64,000 nt of DNA from Oscillospiraceae bacterium (GTDB taxonomy: Bacteria; Bacillota; Clostridia; Oscillospirales; Oscillospiraceae): the NCBI GenBank assembly GCA_017416325.1, contig JAFQCV010000009.1:51179-115178 (forward strand). The letters are read 5' to 3'. The position numbers and the translations under genes were made by a program. How positions within the stretch are numbered: the stretch's first letter is position 1; each line of letters opens with the position of its first letter. Shown piece after piece: positions 35,956-44,406 of this stretch. The notes under the pieces are model-generated. The model worked only from the letters and a program-made list of their open reading frames with translations. It did no database searches and was not told where the DNA came from.

Positions 35956-36411
35956 ATGAACAATAAGAGACTCAGCAGAACATTTAGAGTTACCGCATTG
36001 GTATTGGTAATTGTCCTGCTTCTTCCTGTTGGCGCAATGGCCGCGGAACCGAGATCCAGTCTTTACCTTGATGCCTACAGCGCATATGTTTACCGTGCCG
36101 GTTGGGGAAAAATACAGGTTTGGTTTGATGTTCAAGGAACCAACGATATGGATGAGATCGGCGCTCTGGAAATTCGGATGTATGAATCTAAGGACAATGA
36201 AAACTGGACCTGGGTAAAAACCTTTGATTATACCGATTATTCCGATATGCTTGCATATAATGACTATATTCATGTTGGCCATGTCGAGTATAACGGAACC
36301 CTTGGTCGCTATTATAAGGCCTATGTCTGTGTCTGGGCAGGAAAAAACGGTGATGGCGATACCCGCTATTTCTGGACTAATTCTGAAAAAGCAACCTTAT
36401 TTGCAGAATAA
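35956..36411 (+). CDS. Small secreted protein (DUF6147-like)
   Basis: 151 residues with a signal peptide (VTALVLVIVLLLPVGAMAA, cleavage near residue 30) and a beta-rich mature domain (SLYLDAYSAYVYRAGWGKIQ, then FDVQGTNDMDEIGALEIRMY). No sorting signal. The family resembles DUF6147, small secreted proteins of gut clostridia often encoded next to sigma/anti-sigma pairs. It follows the anti-sigma gene by 6 bases, so it is probably cotranscribed and may be the sensed or regulated product. Confidence 0.7.
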   Translation: MNNKRLSRTFRVTALVLVIVLLLPVGAMAAEPRSSLYLDAYSAYVYRAGWGKIQVWFDVQGTNDMDEIGALEIRMYESKDNENWTWVKTFDYTDYSDMLAYNDYIHVGHVEYNGTLGRYYKAYVCVWAGKNGDGDTRYFWTNSEKATLFAE

Positions 36412-36417
36412 AAATAT

Positions 36418-36447
36418 GGGGCTGTTGCGAAAGAAAGCAACAGCCCC
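36418..36447. terminator. Hairpin after the sigma/anti-sigma operon
   Basis: GGGGCTGTTGC / GCAACAGCCCC, perfect 11-bp arms with an 8-nt loop, directly after the secreted protein stop. The plus-strand side is followed by TAAAAC rather than a T run, so termination could depend on other factors; on the minus strand ATATTTTTA follows. Confidence 0.6.
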
Positions 36448-36469
36448 TAAAACTATGTCCCTACAAAAA

Positions 36470-36600
36470 CCTCCGTCCTTCCCGTAGGGGCGGCCGCCCG
36501 CAAACCTCCCCTCTTCGTAGGGCGGGGTCATGACCCCGCCGACCCGGTCACATCCCCCACCAACCTCCGTCCTTCCCGTAGGGACGGGTTTCCCGTCCCA
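36470..36600. repeat. REP-like palindrome cluster
   Basis: G+C-rich palindromes including the perfect GGCGGGGTCATGACCCCGCC (36521-36540) and GGGACGGG-TTT-CCCGTCCC (36581-36599), linked by variants of CCTCCGTCCTTCCCGTAGGG. The CATGA-centred palindrome recurs at 59.25, 59.36 and 62.26 kb. Adjacent to a RAYT remnant, as expected for REP elements. Nothing else is seen in 36448-36624. Confidence 0.65.
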
Positions 36601-36624
36601 CCGTCCACCCACCAACCTCTGTCC

Positions 36625-36819
36625 GCACCTACGATCTCAACGGTAATCAATCAGATGAAAGGTGTCATTTCAAAAAGAATCGGCGTTTCTGTTTGGCAAA
36701 AGGGTTTCTACGATCATGTGCTCCGGGGAGAAAGGGATTATCAGGAGATCTGGAATTTTATCGAAGGCAATCCTTACAGCTGGACAGAGGACGAACTCTG
36801 CGATGAAAAGATCCGGTAA
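36625..36819 (+). pseudogene. C-terminal remnant of a REP-associated tyrosine transposase (RAYT)
   Basis: Reading from 36625 gives APTISTVINQMKG, then VWQKGFYDHVLRGERDYQ, IWNFIEGNPYSW and a stop at 36817-36819. This is the C-terminal third of an IS200-like RAYT, the enzyme family that mobilises or maintains REP palindromes. The catalytic HUH and tyrosine part is absent; the fragment begins exactly where the REP palindromes end. No start codon with a ribosome site is present. It is a degraded gene, not a functional one. Confidence 0.75.
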
Positions 36820-36838
36820 GAATATCATAGATTCCCAA

Positions 36839-36935
36839 CCTGAGAAAGCATTTTCTCTTCGCAACATAGCTTTGCCCAAAATGGGAGAAAACACAGGCTT
36901 CTTTTCGAAAATGCGCGCAAAAATTGGGAAGTCCA
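36839..36935. repeat. Dispersed repeat, copy 2
   Basis: Aligns with 33214-33312 (see that entry). Located between the RAYT remnant and the terminator of the polysaccharide operon. No convincing gene overlaps it. Confidence 0.55.
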
Positions 36936-36963
36936 TGGGCAGTTTTTACGAAAAGAGCCGATA

Positions 36964-36997
36964 AAACAGCATGCCGCGATTTTGCGGCATGCTGTTT
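36964..36997 (-). terminator. Terminator of the polysaccharide operon
   Basis: AAACAGCATGCCGC / GCGGCATGCTGTTT, perfect 14-bp arms with a 6-nt loop, followed on the minus strand by TTTTATC. It lies 9 bases after the last gene of the locus and is also flanked by T-rich DNA on the plus side. Confidence 0.85.
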
Positions 36998-37005
36998 GTG
37001 TGTTT

Positions 37006-37590
37006 TTATAAATCTCTTAATTTTTTTGCCGGGTTTCCGGCAATGACGCAGTGACCCTCCGGGAAGCTCTTGGTGACCACACTTCCCGCGCCTACAACAG
37101 TTTCGGGACCTAAGGTCACACCGGGCAGGACCACGGCGTTCATGCCGATCCAACACTTCTCACCCAAAGTAATAGGCTTGGGTTCCAAATGCTTATCCAA
37201 ATCCGCAGGGTCGTGGTTGGCGGTGATCAGTCCTACATTGGGGGCAATGTAGGTTCCCCGGCCAATGGAGATCTTGCCGATAGCCTGATAATAATTGCCA
37301 AAGGTCTGAAAATTGTTCAGATCATCCGGATGAAAAGAAATGTTTTCCGGACAGACAACACGGGACGCAGAACTTACCGGCCAGGGAACATTTGCGTTTA
37401 CGCCACATTTCCGGCAAGCGCGCCAATCGTTTACCATCCAATGCCAACCAACAGAAAAGATCCCAAAATGCCGTTTAGAGAAGTACCTTCCCGTGCAGTA
37501 TTTTCGTTCATACCGGCCAAATAAAATTAGAAGTTGCGACAGGGTAAACCGGTACAAACCTAAGCAAATCTTTTTGAGTTTTTTTATCAT
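37006..37590 (-). CDS. Hexapeptide-repeat O-acetyltransferase (WcaF/maltose acetyltransferase-like)
   Basis: About 194 residues from ATG 37590 (GGGAG leader; an upstream ATG at 37605 lacks one). The left-handed beta-helix is visible as GRGTYIAPNVGLITANHD, then WIGMNAVVLPGVTLGPETVVGAGSVVTKSF and GNPAKKL (in separate blocks: WIGMNAVVLPGVTLG; ETVVGAGSVVTKSF). The NHD motif contains a probable catalytic His. Acetylates a sugar of the exported polysaccharide (inference). Last gene of the operon, directly before its terminator. Confidence 0.85.
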   Translation of the reverse strand: MIKKLKKICLGLYRFTLSQLLILFGRYERKYCTGRYFSKRHFGIFSVGWHWMVNDWRACRKCGVNANVPWPVSSASRVVCPENISFHPDDLNNFQTFGNYYQAIGKISIGRGTYIAPNVGLITANHDPADLDKHLEPKPITLGEKCWIGMNAVVLPGVTLGPETVVGAGSVVTKSFPEGHCVIAGNPAKKLRDL

Positions 37591-37630
37591 AAAAAGAACT
37601 CCCATATCGTTGTAGGTAATATATAGAGGG

Positions 37631-39181
37631 TTATCGACTTAATTTGGTTACCAATGCAATATAAGCGTCACGGGCATAGGCATTTACAGAACGCAGTCGG
37701 CGTTTTTTAAGATCATAAAAGAACCGAAAACCTAATTTATAGTACCCATACATAAAGTGTACAGCCTGAGGGCCGAAGCGAAGGACATTTAAGCGCTTCT
37801 TCAAGCGGGATCGTGCTATGGAGGGGGCAAAGGGTACCGCATTTAATGCCGCAGGGAAAACGGTTTCCTGCATGGCGTTCAAGGCCTTTTTGCCCCGGCG
37901 AAGTTCATTATCGATCTGGCTCCAGTGGCAGAAATTTTCCCATTCAAAGAAGGGAACGGCCCATTGACAGGAGAAATAATCATAGACACGCACTGCGTTG
38001 CAGATAAACAAGCTTTGCCGGGTATTTCGGTTAAAACATTCCATAATTTGCTGCGCTTGGGTGTCGGTATAAGTTTGCGCCTGACTGCAATAGTTGGACA
38101 ACTCTTTCTCAATGCAGGAGATAAGAAACTCCTTTTGCTCAGGTGTTTGGATCTCAATGGACTCGAAATGTTCCGTAAGGATGTTCTTGACAAGATCGGC
38201 ATATGTCACTTCTGACTTGTTGTTTTTGGCAAGAAGGTGTATTGCACCATAGCCAGGTACGATTACAGAATCCTCGGTAATGATGCCCTGCTTCTTTAAT
38301 CGGTAAACAGCGTACCATTCCTGCAAACAAGGGACAGACACACCGTTTCCTGCCATGATCGCAAACTTTGCATATTCTTCATGGAAAAGGCGACGCATAT
38401 TGGCGGGCTTATGGGGGACAAAGTGCCAGGGGATATCCAAGGCTTTTGCCACCTGTTTGGAGCATAGGACCTCGGGGTTGTTGGGGATTCCATAGGTATA
38501 GGCAACAATGTTGCTGTAGCCCAAATGCTTTAAATAGAAGGCAATGAGCCTGGAATCGTGGCCACCGCTTAATGGAATCACGGCAGTGCGCCCGTTCAAG
38601 ACCCGGATCAGTCGGCGGAAGGTGGTTAAAAAGAACTGATGTGTAGCTTCTGCTGCAACATCTACATCTTGAATCTGCTTTTCCGGATAGGAAAAAGAGA
38701 GATATTCTTTTTGCAGTACGCTGTCCTCATTGGCAATCAGACAGTGCCGCGCCTGAATCTGATAGACAGCTTGAAAGACAGTTTTGTCACCAAGTGTGTT
38801 GAGACCGCATTTGTATACACGCAGCATATCTTCATCGATGGAGAAGTCTTGTATAACGGAATCGTCGAGACTGTCATATAGCTCCAGCATGACCCCCTGC
38901 TTTCGGTAAAACAAAGGCATGCTTCGGGTTTGATCCACACAAGCAAAGACACCATCTTGCAGAACGATTATGATATTATAGATGCCACTTAACCGGGCTA
39001 CCCGATGAATGGCATCTTCGGCAGAGTCGACTTCTGTAAAATAGGACGCCAAAGATTCTGCCTGCAGCAAAACATCATCTACAAAGGCGTATCCGCGCAC
39101 GCAGACAGTATCTGTAACGGTCCATTTGTAGGCCAGTTCATCTGTTAAATGAATAGCGGTGTGCCCAAAGCGTAAATTCAT
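37631..39181 (-). CDS. Asparagine-synthase-like amidotransferase with degenerate glutaminase domain
   Basis: 516 residues. The C-terminal two thirds hold a PP-loop ATPase (IPLSGGHDSRLIAFYL near residue 210), which would adenylate a carboxylate. The N-terminal about 190 residues have the Ntn-glutaminase outline (VFACVDQTRSMPLFYRK), but the product begins MNLRFGHT, without the catalytic Cys2. Relatives in polysaccharide loci (for example WbpS-type) amidate uronic acids, which fits the uronic-acid-forming enzymes of this locus. The ammonia source is therefore unclear. It lies between flippase 2 and the acetyltransferase. Confidence 0.8.
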   Translation of the reverse strand: MNLRFGHTAIHLTDELAYKWTVTDTVCVRGYAFVDDVLLQAESLASYFTEVDSAEDAIHRVARLSGIYNIIIVLQDGVFACVDQTRSMPLFYRKQGVMLELYDSLDDSVIQDFSIDEDMLRVYKCGLNTLGDKTVFQAVYQIQARHCLIANEDSVLQKEYLSFSYPEKQIQDVDVAAEATHQFFLTTFRRLIRVLNGRTAVIPLSGGHDSRLIAFYLKHLGYSNIVAYTYGIPNNPEVLCSKQVAKALDIPWHFVPHKPANMRRLFHEEYAKFAIMAGNGVSVPCLQEWYAVYRLKKQGIITEDSVIVPGYGAIHLLAKNNKSEVTYADLVKNILTEHFESIEIQTPEQKEFLISCIEKELSNYCSQAQTYTDTQAQQIMECFNRNTRQSLFICNAVRVYDYFSCQWAVPFFEWENFCHWSQIDNELRRGKKALNAMQETVFPAALNAVPFAPSIARSRLKKRLNVLRFGPQAVHFMYGYYKLGFRFFYDLKKRRLRSVNAYARDAYIALVTKLSR

Positions 39182-39213
39182 AGGGACCTCCTAGTGTGGT
39201 GATGGAAAGGAAG

Positions 39214-40509
39214 TTACTCGTTTGTTTGGGGATATTTCTTTTCTTCACGGATCCTTTTCTTGAGAACATGACGGATGTACCACCATGTAACGGCAGCAGA
39301 GAGCAAATATACGATCACCGCGCCGTAAACCGCTCCGGTAACGCCAAATAAGCTGATAAGAATGTAGTCCAGAATGGTCTGAGTGATACAGGAGACCATA
39401 GCGGTAAAAGAATTAAATTTTAAAAACCCAACGGCTGGCAGTAAGTTCATGGGGACCATTCGGATGGCTGCATTAACAGTTCGCATCAACCAGTGGGCAT
39501 AGGTCAAAGGTATGGCATCCACATATTTGGTGCCATAGAGCAATCGGATGACAAAAGGCGTCAGTAACGCGCCGATCCCAGCGACGAAGATCACGATGAC
39601 AAAGTTGATCGCACCGATCTTTTTGATCTTGGACCATTGTTTGGCGGGGTCCTTGATAGCGGAAATCACAGGAAAATAGTAGGTCATCAATGCGCCGGTA
39701 ATCAATAAGAGCTGCTGTGGAAATAGACCGGCAATCTTAAAGTTGGCGATCACCACCTCGTCCTGAATAATGTTGTTGACCAGAAAGGTCTCATTTGTGG
39801 GCATCATACTGGAGAAAAAGGAGGCGATGATCAAAGAAATGCCGGTTTTGATGTATTTTTTCTTTTCCTCCCGGTCCAAAACCTCAGCGTTGGTGGAGAA
39901 GAGAAATTTTTTGAAGAATAGGGCAACAAAGCAGATACCCACGATACAGCTTAGGTAATGAGAAGCAATGATGCCGTAGACATCCAGGAACCACACCAAG
40001 GTGGTTCCTACCACGAGGACAACAATTGCCCGGATTACACCGGTGAAGGAATAGATTTTATTTTTTTGATCCACCCTGGCTTGCATCATGAGCATATGGG
40101 AAACAAAGGAGATGGCAGGGAGCAAGACCTGCAGATAGATGTATTTTTTTGCCTGAGGGAAAGGCAGGGGGATAAAGGCTACGGCGATACACAGTCCGGC
40201 GGCGGCTAACAGCTGGATGCCGGCGCCGAGGCGCAGAGCGAAATTGAAGTAGGCTTTTTTCTTTTCCGGTGTCATATTGACATTGCAGAAAATCAGCAAG
40301 GCAGTACCCAGCCCTAAACCGTCCAGCAAGCTAATATATTGGTAAAAGTTGTTGACGTATGTATAGTAGGCATAGTCATTTTTGTCCACAAAACGGGCAA
40401 TGAGTATGCTGGAAATCATAGTAATGGCCTTCACCAGAATGCTGCCGGAGAGGATATGCATAGCACCACCGCGGACAATTTCCCGGAATTCCTGTAGTAA
40501 TTTCTTCAT
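39214..40509 (-). CDS. wzx: Wzx-type polysaccharide flippase 2
   Basis: 431 residues with about 12 predicted membrane helices, starting SGSILVKAITMISSILIARF. MATE/MVF-fold lipid-linked oligosaccharide flippase. It is the second flippase of the operon (the other is at 45721-47106) and only distantly similar to it. The locus would normally need only one, so it may translocate a different glycan or be an acquired duplicate. The C-terminus is basic (KKRIREEKKYPQ). Confidence 0.82.
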   Translation of the reverse strand: MKKLLQEFREIVRGGAMHILSGSILVKAITMISSILIARFVDKNDYAYYTYVNNFYQYISLLDGLGLGTALLIFCNVNMTPEKKKAYFNFALRLGAGIQLLAAAGLCIAVAFIPLPFPQAKKYIYLQVLLPAISFVSHMLMMQARVDQKNKIYSFTGVIRAIVVLVVGTTLVWFLDVYGIIASHYLSCIVGICFVALFFKKFLFSTNAEVLDREEKKKYIKTGISLIIASFFSSMMPTNETFLVNNIIQDEVVIANFKIAGLFPQQLLLITGALMTYYFPVISAIKDPAKQWSKIKKIGAINFVIVIFVAGIGALLTPFVIRLLYGTKYVDAIPLTYAHWLMRTVNAAIRMVPMNLLPAVGFLKFNSFTAMVSCITQTILDYILISLFGVTGAVYGAVIVYLLSAAVTWWYIRHVLKKRIREEKKYPQTNE

Positions 40510-40525
40510 CGTATAAAGAGTTCCT

Positions 40526-41473
40526 CTACATTTTTATTTTCTTCTTTAGACGGCTCAGAAGCTGTATCAGTTTTGCGCCGTTGTACCAACCAAATATCTG
40601 CAATAGAATTCGGGTGATGCGCGCTTTTTTTCCTTTGCACATTTTAAGCAGATCCCGGTTTTCGTCCAGTAAGGGCGTCAATTCTTTGGCGTCACTGGGA
40701 GAAAGACGCGCCAAAAGTAGGATTCCTACGCAGTAATAATCTGCAAGTACCGACGACGGATATTTCCGAAAAAGCCGTATATATACGGTTAAATGATCCC
40801 GAATGTTGTCAAAAGACAGTGTCCGCGTAACGCTTTCCTCGTGAATACGATAGCGATACAGCGTCAGGCTCAAGTCAGTAATATGCTGTGCGACAGTTAG
40901 ACATCCCATACGGAACATAAAGTCTTCGCCGAATCCAATATCTACTGGGAAGAAAAGTTCCTGCTTTCGTAAAAAGGCTGACCTATAGGCAGAGAACCAA
41001 GCAGACTGAAGGGGGTGTTGAGCCTGGGCCAACAAACGCTGCAAGTACTGTTGCCCGGTCTCTCCGTGCTTGGTCGCGGGGGGGGAATGGTCTGTGCACC
41101 GACCATCCTTATAAAATTTACAAAAACCAAATTGAATCAAATCCGGCTGTGCTTCGGTGGCTGCATCCAGATGCATCAGTAGATCCTTATGAAGAAGGTC
41201 ATCCGCATCCAGAAATAAGAGATACTGCCCCTGCGCGGCCACAATACCTGCATTTCGGGCAGAGCTTACCCCTTGATTTGGTTGATGTATGACACGGATG
41301 CTTTTGTTTTTCTTCGCAAGGTCATCACAAAGGGACCCGGAGCCATCGGTAGAACCGTCATCTACAAGGATAATCTCGAACTCAGAATCAGATGACTGGT
41401 CAATAACGCTTTGCACGCAGGTATCTAAATAACGTGCGGAATTGTAGACCGGTATGATAATGGAGTACTTCAT
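40526..41473 (-). CDS. Family 2 glycosyltransferase
   Basis: 315 residues, GT-A fold. The start YSIIIPVYNSARYLDTCV and LVDDGSTDGSGSLCD are the nucleotide-binding region. LLFLDADDLLHKD carries the DxD metal site, and FGEDFMFRMGC is a typical ED acceptor motif. Transfers one sugar to the lipid-linked repeat unit, acting at the cytosolic face of the membrane. The C-terminal helix is basic. Donor and acceptor unknown. Confidence 0.92.
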   Translation of the reverse strand: MKYSIIIPVYNSARYLDTCVQSVIDQSSDSEFEIILVDDGSTDGSGSLCDDLAKKNKSIRVIHQPNQGVSSARNAGIVAAQGQYLLFLDADDLLHKDLLMHLDAATEAQPDLIQFGFCKFYKDGRCTDHSPPATKHGETGQQYLQRLLAQAQHPLQSAWFSAYRSAFLRKQELFFPVDIGFGEDFMFRMGCLTVAQHITDLSLTLYRYRIHEESVTRTLSFDNIRDHLTVYIRLFRKYPSSVLADYYCVGILLLARLSPSDAKELTPLLDENRDLLKMCKGKKARITRILLQIFGWYNGAKLIQLLSRLKKKIKM

Positions 41474-41553
41474 GCTTCATAACCTCTTGTGTCAAATTTA
41501 TTGGACGGAGAGGGGCAGACTTTCGCCGAGAGAATAGCTTTTACATATGGTTG

Positions 41554-42915
41554 TTACGCTTGTTGCGGTGGTTGCTTTTCTTGCATCAGATCTATGCAAA
41601 GTGACTCCAGCTTTTTTGCCAGTGTGTCGTAGCGGAAGTCTGATTGTAGCGCAGGGTCCGGGACGTAGGCCACGGATCCAAGTTCCATTTTTTCCCGGTA
41701 GGCTTTTTCCAGGTAGTCACATAACTGATGGAATTGTTCTTTATTCCGGCAAATCTCATAACAGAAGCCGTATTGGTATTTTTGATTCAACAGATCAAGT
41801 TCACTATGGGGTACATTTCCGCTGATAATGGACAAGATGGGCTTGCCAGCCCGGATGCCTTCGTAGAATTTTCCGGTAAGGATGCCCTGAGAACTTTCTG
41901 TATTCCAGGAGAGCACCGTAAAGATGTCAGCAGTAGCTTGCAAACGGGCTGCTTCTGTCCGGCTGACATAACCGTGGTCTACCACAATTTCAGTCAGCTG
42001 AAATTGTGCGGCGGCCATTTGAAGACGGTTAAAATCCGGTCCTGCATAGTGGATACGCACCTTGGATAGGTCAATTTTTCCCTGCTCTTTCAGTGTACTC
42101 AGCGCTTGCAGAAGCGGAGAAAAATCACTCATCCCTGCATACAACAGTCCGGTATAGCAAATGGCAAACAAGCCGGCTTCAGGGCTGTCATTACAAGCCG
42201 GCATGGTATTGGCGATAGGTTCGTATCCGTTATGCAGAACCATCTCAGGAAAGTTAGACTTCACACCGAGAGTAAGCTCCGATAGCAATCCAGACGAAAC
42301 AGCGGTCACGGCATCTGCCTGGGAAACGGCCTCCCTTTGGATCTTTTGCAGCTTCTTCAGCCAGCGTCTACGAAGGAAAGGGCTGCGCGCAGCCGAATCC
42401 CGGAAGTCTTGAACCAGCTTGCAGTCAAAGATTTTTGCTGCATACTGACCTGCAAAGATGTTTTCAATTTCTCCAAAAGTGGAAAAGACGATGTCAAAGG
42501 AATTTCCCTGGGACTTCAGTTGATCCAAAGCGGCCTTTTGTTTTTCCAGGCACTGATTGCGCCGCATCATATGCCGGGCAAGTTCTCGGGGTTGCATGAT
42601 TCGGTGATAGAATCGGGCAATAGGCTTGCGAACCTTTTCTGGCAGAAAACCTATGCGGCTTTTAGGCTGTGTCGACGGCTTTTCCCATTCGCCCCGGGCA
42701 AAAACCTCAGCCGGACTGTTTTCTCCCAGATAGGAGATCACCTGGACACCGGGGATGTTTTCAAAAAAGTTTTCGCAGTCGTTAAAGAATTCTCCGGACC
42801 GAAGTACCGTTACATCATGACCGTACTGTTTCAGATACTTGGCAAACATATAAGGCCGCACAGCGGCAATGGCGGTATCCGGGGGATAGTAGGTGGTAAT
42901 GATTAAGATTCTCAT
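41554..42915 (-). CDS. Family 4 glycosyltransferase
   Basis: 453 residues from ATG 42915 (second of two close ATGs; GGAG is correctly spaced only from this one). GT-B fold: MRILIITTYYPPDTAIA start, and the C-terminal donor-binding domain has FYEGIRAGKPILSIISG with the E-G-x-P-type contact. The long basic region near 100-170 is unusual. Predicted cytosolic, adding a sugar to the growing repeat unit; specificity unknown. Confidence 0.88.
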   Translation of the reverse strand: MRILIITTYYPPDTAIAAVRPYMFAKYLKQYGHDVTVLRSGEFFNDCENFFENIPGVQVISYLGENSPAEVFARGEWEKPSTQPKSRIGFLPEKVRKPIARFYHRIMQPRELARHMMRRNQCLEKQKAALDQLKSQGNSFDIVFSTFGEIENIFAGQYAAKIFDCKLVQDFRDSAARSPFLRRRWLKKLQKIQREAVSQADAVTAVSSGLLSELTLGVKSNFPEMVLHNGYEPIANTMPACNDSPEAGLFAICYTGLLYAGMSDFSPLLQALSTLKEQGKIDLSKVRIHYAGPDFNRLQMAAAQFQLTEIVVDHGYVSRTEAARLQATADIFTVLSWNTESSQGILTGKFYEGIRAGKPILSIISGNVPHSELDLLNQKYQYGFCYEICRNKEQFHQLCDYLEKAYREKMELGSVAYVPDPALQSDFRYDTLAKKLESLCIDLMQEKQPPQQA

Positions 42916-43003
42916 AGACATCTCCTAACGGGATAATTCAACAGTGCTTTTGCAAACGGGGAGCCCAATGCAAACCCTATGGAGGCTATTGGCGGCAAAC
43001 GGA

Positions 43004-44332
43004 TCAATTAGTCTCATCAATTGGGCATCTATCGTGACATTCTATCAAGTGCCGCAACAGACGCTGATACAGACTCCTGTGATATCCTGGGTCCTTTTCA
43101 CTGACCGAGGGATTATGCCACAAAAAAACGATTTCTCCACCATGTTCATAAATACGCGAAAGCAATTCACAAACAAAGTGATAAGCGTCATCCTCTTTTT
43201 GGATTCCCATGTAAATCTTTCTGTCCAGAGTACATTCCATAACTGTCATAGGGTGCAAACGCAAATTTGTAACATTTCGATTTGCCGGATCAATCCAATT
43301 TACCGGGCGGCTAGTTCCAAGACGAAACCCTGCTACATCTGCATAACCCATAGTAAAGTCATCCGTTATGCCAATATTCAGCAGGACACGAAAATCTTCC
43401 GGTTCCCGGCTTGCAAGATAGTGGTTTCTGTTGTGCGTAATTTTTTTGCCCCATAGTGCTTCAATACGATCGATCTCACAGGGGGGTTCCGTCCGTTTTA
43501 TGGAAGCCTGATAGCTCACATGGTAGCCAACCGCACAGTCGTTGTCTCGCAGATAGCGCAGCAATTCCTTGGTTCGTTTTGTCTTGCGCATGTAGCCGTC
43601 GTCGTGATCGCTTTCTTTCGTACATCCCATAAAAAAGTATAGGGGTGTGCATCGTTCTGCGCCATACAATTGACGCACTTGCGCATCTTTTTCTGTCAGC
43701 CAAGGAAACGTATAGCTGGGATCAAACTGCTTGTAATTCCTAACCGCCTTCAAGGGAAGGGTTTTGTCCGGCAGATTAAAAAGAACTCTTCGTGCCACTT
43801 CCCGCAGGGCGCGATAATAATTTGACCAATTCCAAATGGTATCAACATCATGGGTCAGCCAGATATGACGATAGCCGGGAGCCGGTTCCGGGATTTCAAC
43901 ACCGCATTGTCTCAGATAACGGCGCAGCAGCATACCGTACTCGTCAACAATGGGGCGATGCAAAAAGCCGGCACGATATGGCAACGATTCTTTACCGGGA
44001 AAGCGGCCATGCTCATCCCGGATATCCCGGCGAACACATTCTTCATAGCGTGTCAGAAGAAAAAACGCAGAAGCGACCAAATCCGCGCAAATGCGCACCT
44101 GGCCATCGCTTTCTATGATTCGAGGTTCTCCATAAAGAATCTCTGCTCCCTCCAACTTTTGCAGGGGGATTTTGGGGAGACTCTTTTCTGTCATATAAAC
44201 GCCATCCTCAAAAAAAGATGAGGGTTCAATGATCACCTTGGCATTTTCCTGCGGGCCATAGGAGACCATAGGTAAAAACACATCGTTTCCTTCACCTAAC
44301 AGAAAGCGGATGATATATTCAACATGATCCAT
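43004..44332 (-). CDS. Polysaccharide deacetylase-like protein with N-terminal DUF7033-type region
   Basis: About 442 residues. The middle contains YRHIWLTHDVDTIWNWSNY, matching the TxDxD metal-site start of carbohydrate esterase 4/NodB folds, followed by FFMGCTKESDHDDGY. Further metal-type residues appear in YHVSYQASI and at the end in FLWHNPSVSEKDPG. The N-terminal about 150 residues resemble DUF7033 of similar proteins in capsule loci. It might deacetylate an N-acetyl sugar of the repeat unit. Start is ATG 44332 or 44338. Confidence 0.78.
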   Translation of the reverse strand: MDHVEYIIRFLLGEGNDVFLPMVSYGPQENAKVIIEPSSFFEDGVYMTEKSLPKIPLQKLEGAEILYGEPRIIESDGQVRICADLVASAFFLLTRYEECVRRDIRDEHGRFPGKESLPYRAGFLHRPIVDEYGMLLRRYLRQCGVEIPEPAPGYRHIWLTHDVDTIWNWSNYYRALREVARRVLFNLPDKTLPLKAVRNYKQFDPSYTFPWLTEKDAQVRQLYGAERCTPLYFFMGCTKESDHDDGYMRKTKRTKELLRYLRDNDCAVGYHVSYQASIKRTEPPCEIDRIEALWGKKITHNRNHYLASREPEDFRVLLNIGITDDFTMGYADVAGFRLGTSRPVNWIDPANRNVTNLRLHPMTVMECTLDRKIYMGIQKEDDAYHFVCELLSRIYEHGGEIVFLWHNPSVSEKDPGYHRSLYQRLLRHLIECHDRCPIDETN

Positions 44333-44406
44333 TGTCATATTCCTCTCTGTTTAAATCACTACCATCCACGCAGATGTATCTGACACATACGCCAATCAGA
44401 GGGGTT

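Noticed and set aside
36662-36964. 100-codon frame over the RAYT remnant and repeat
   Set aside because: Overlaps the repeat in a different frame from the RAYT homology; no ribosome site.
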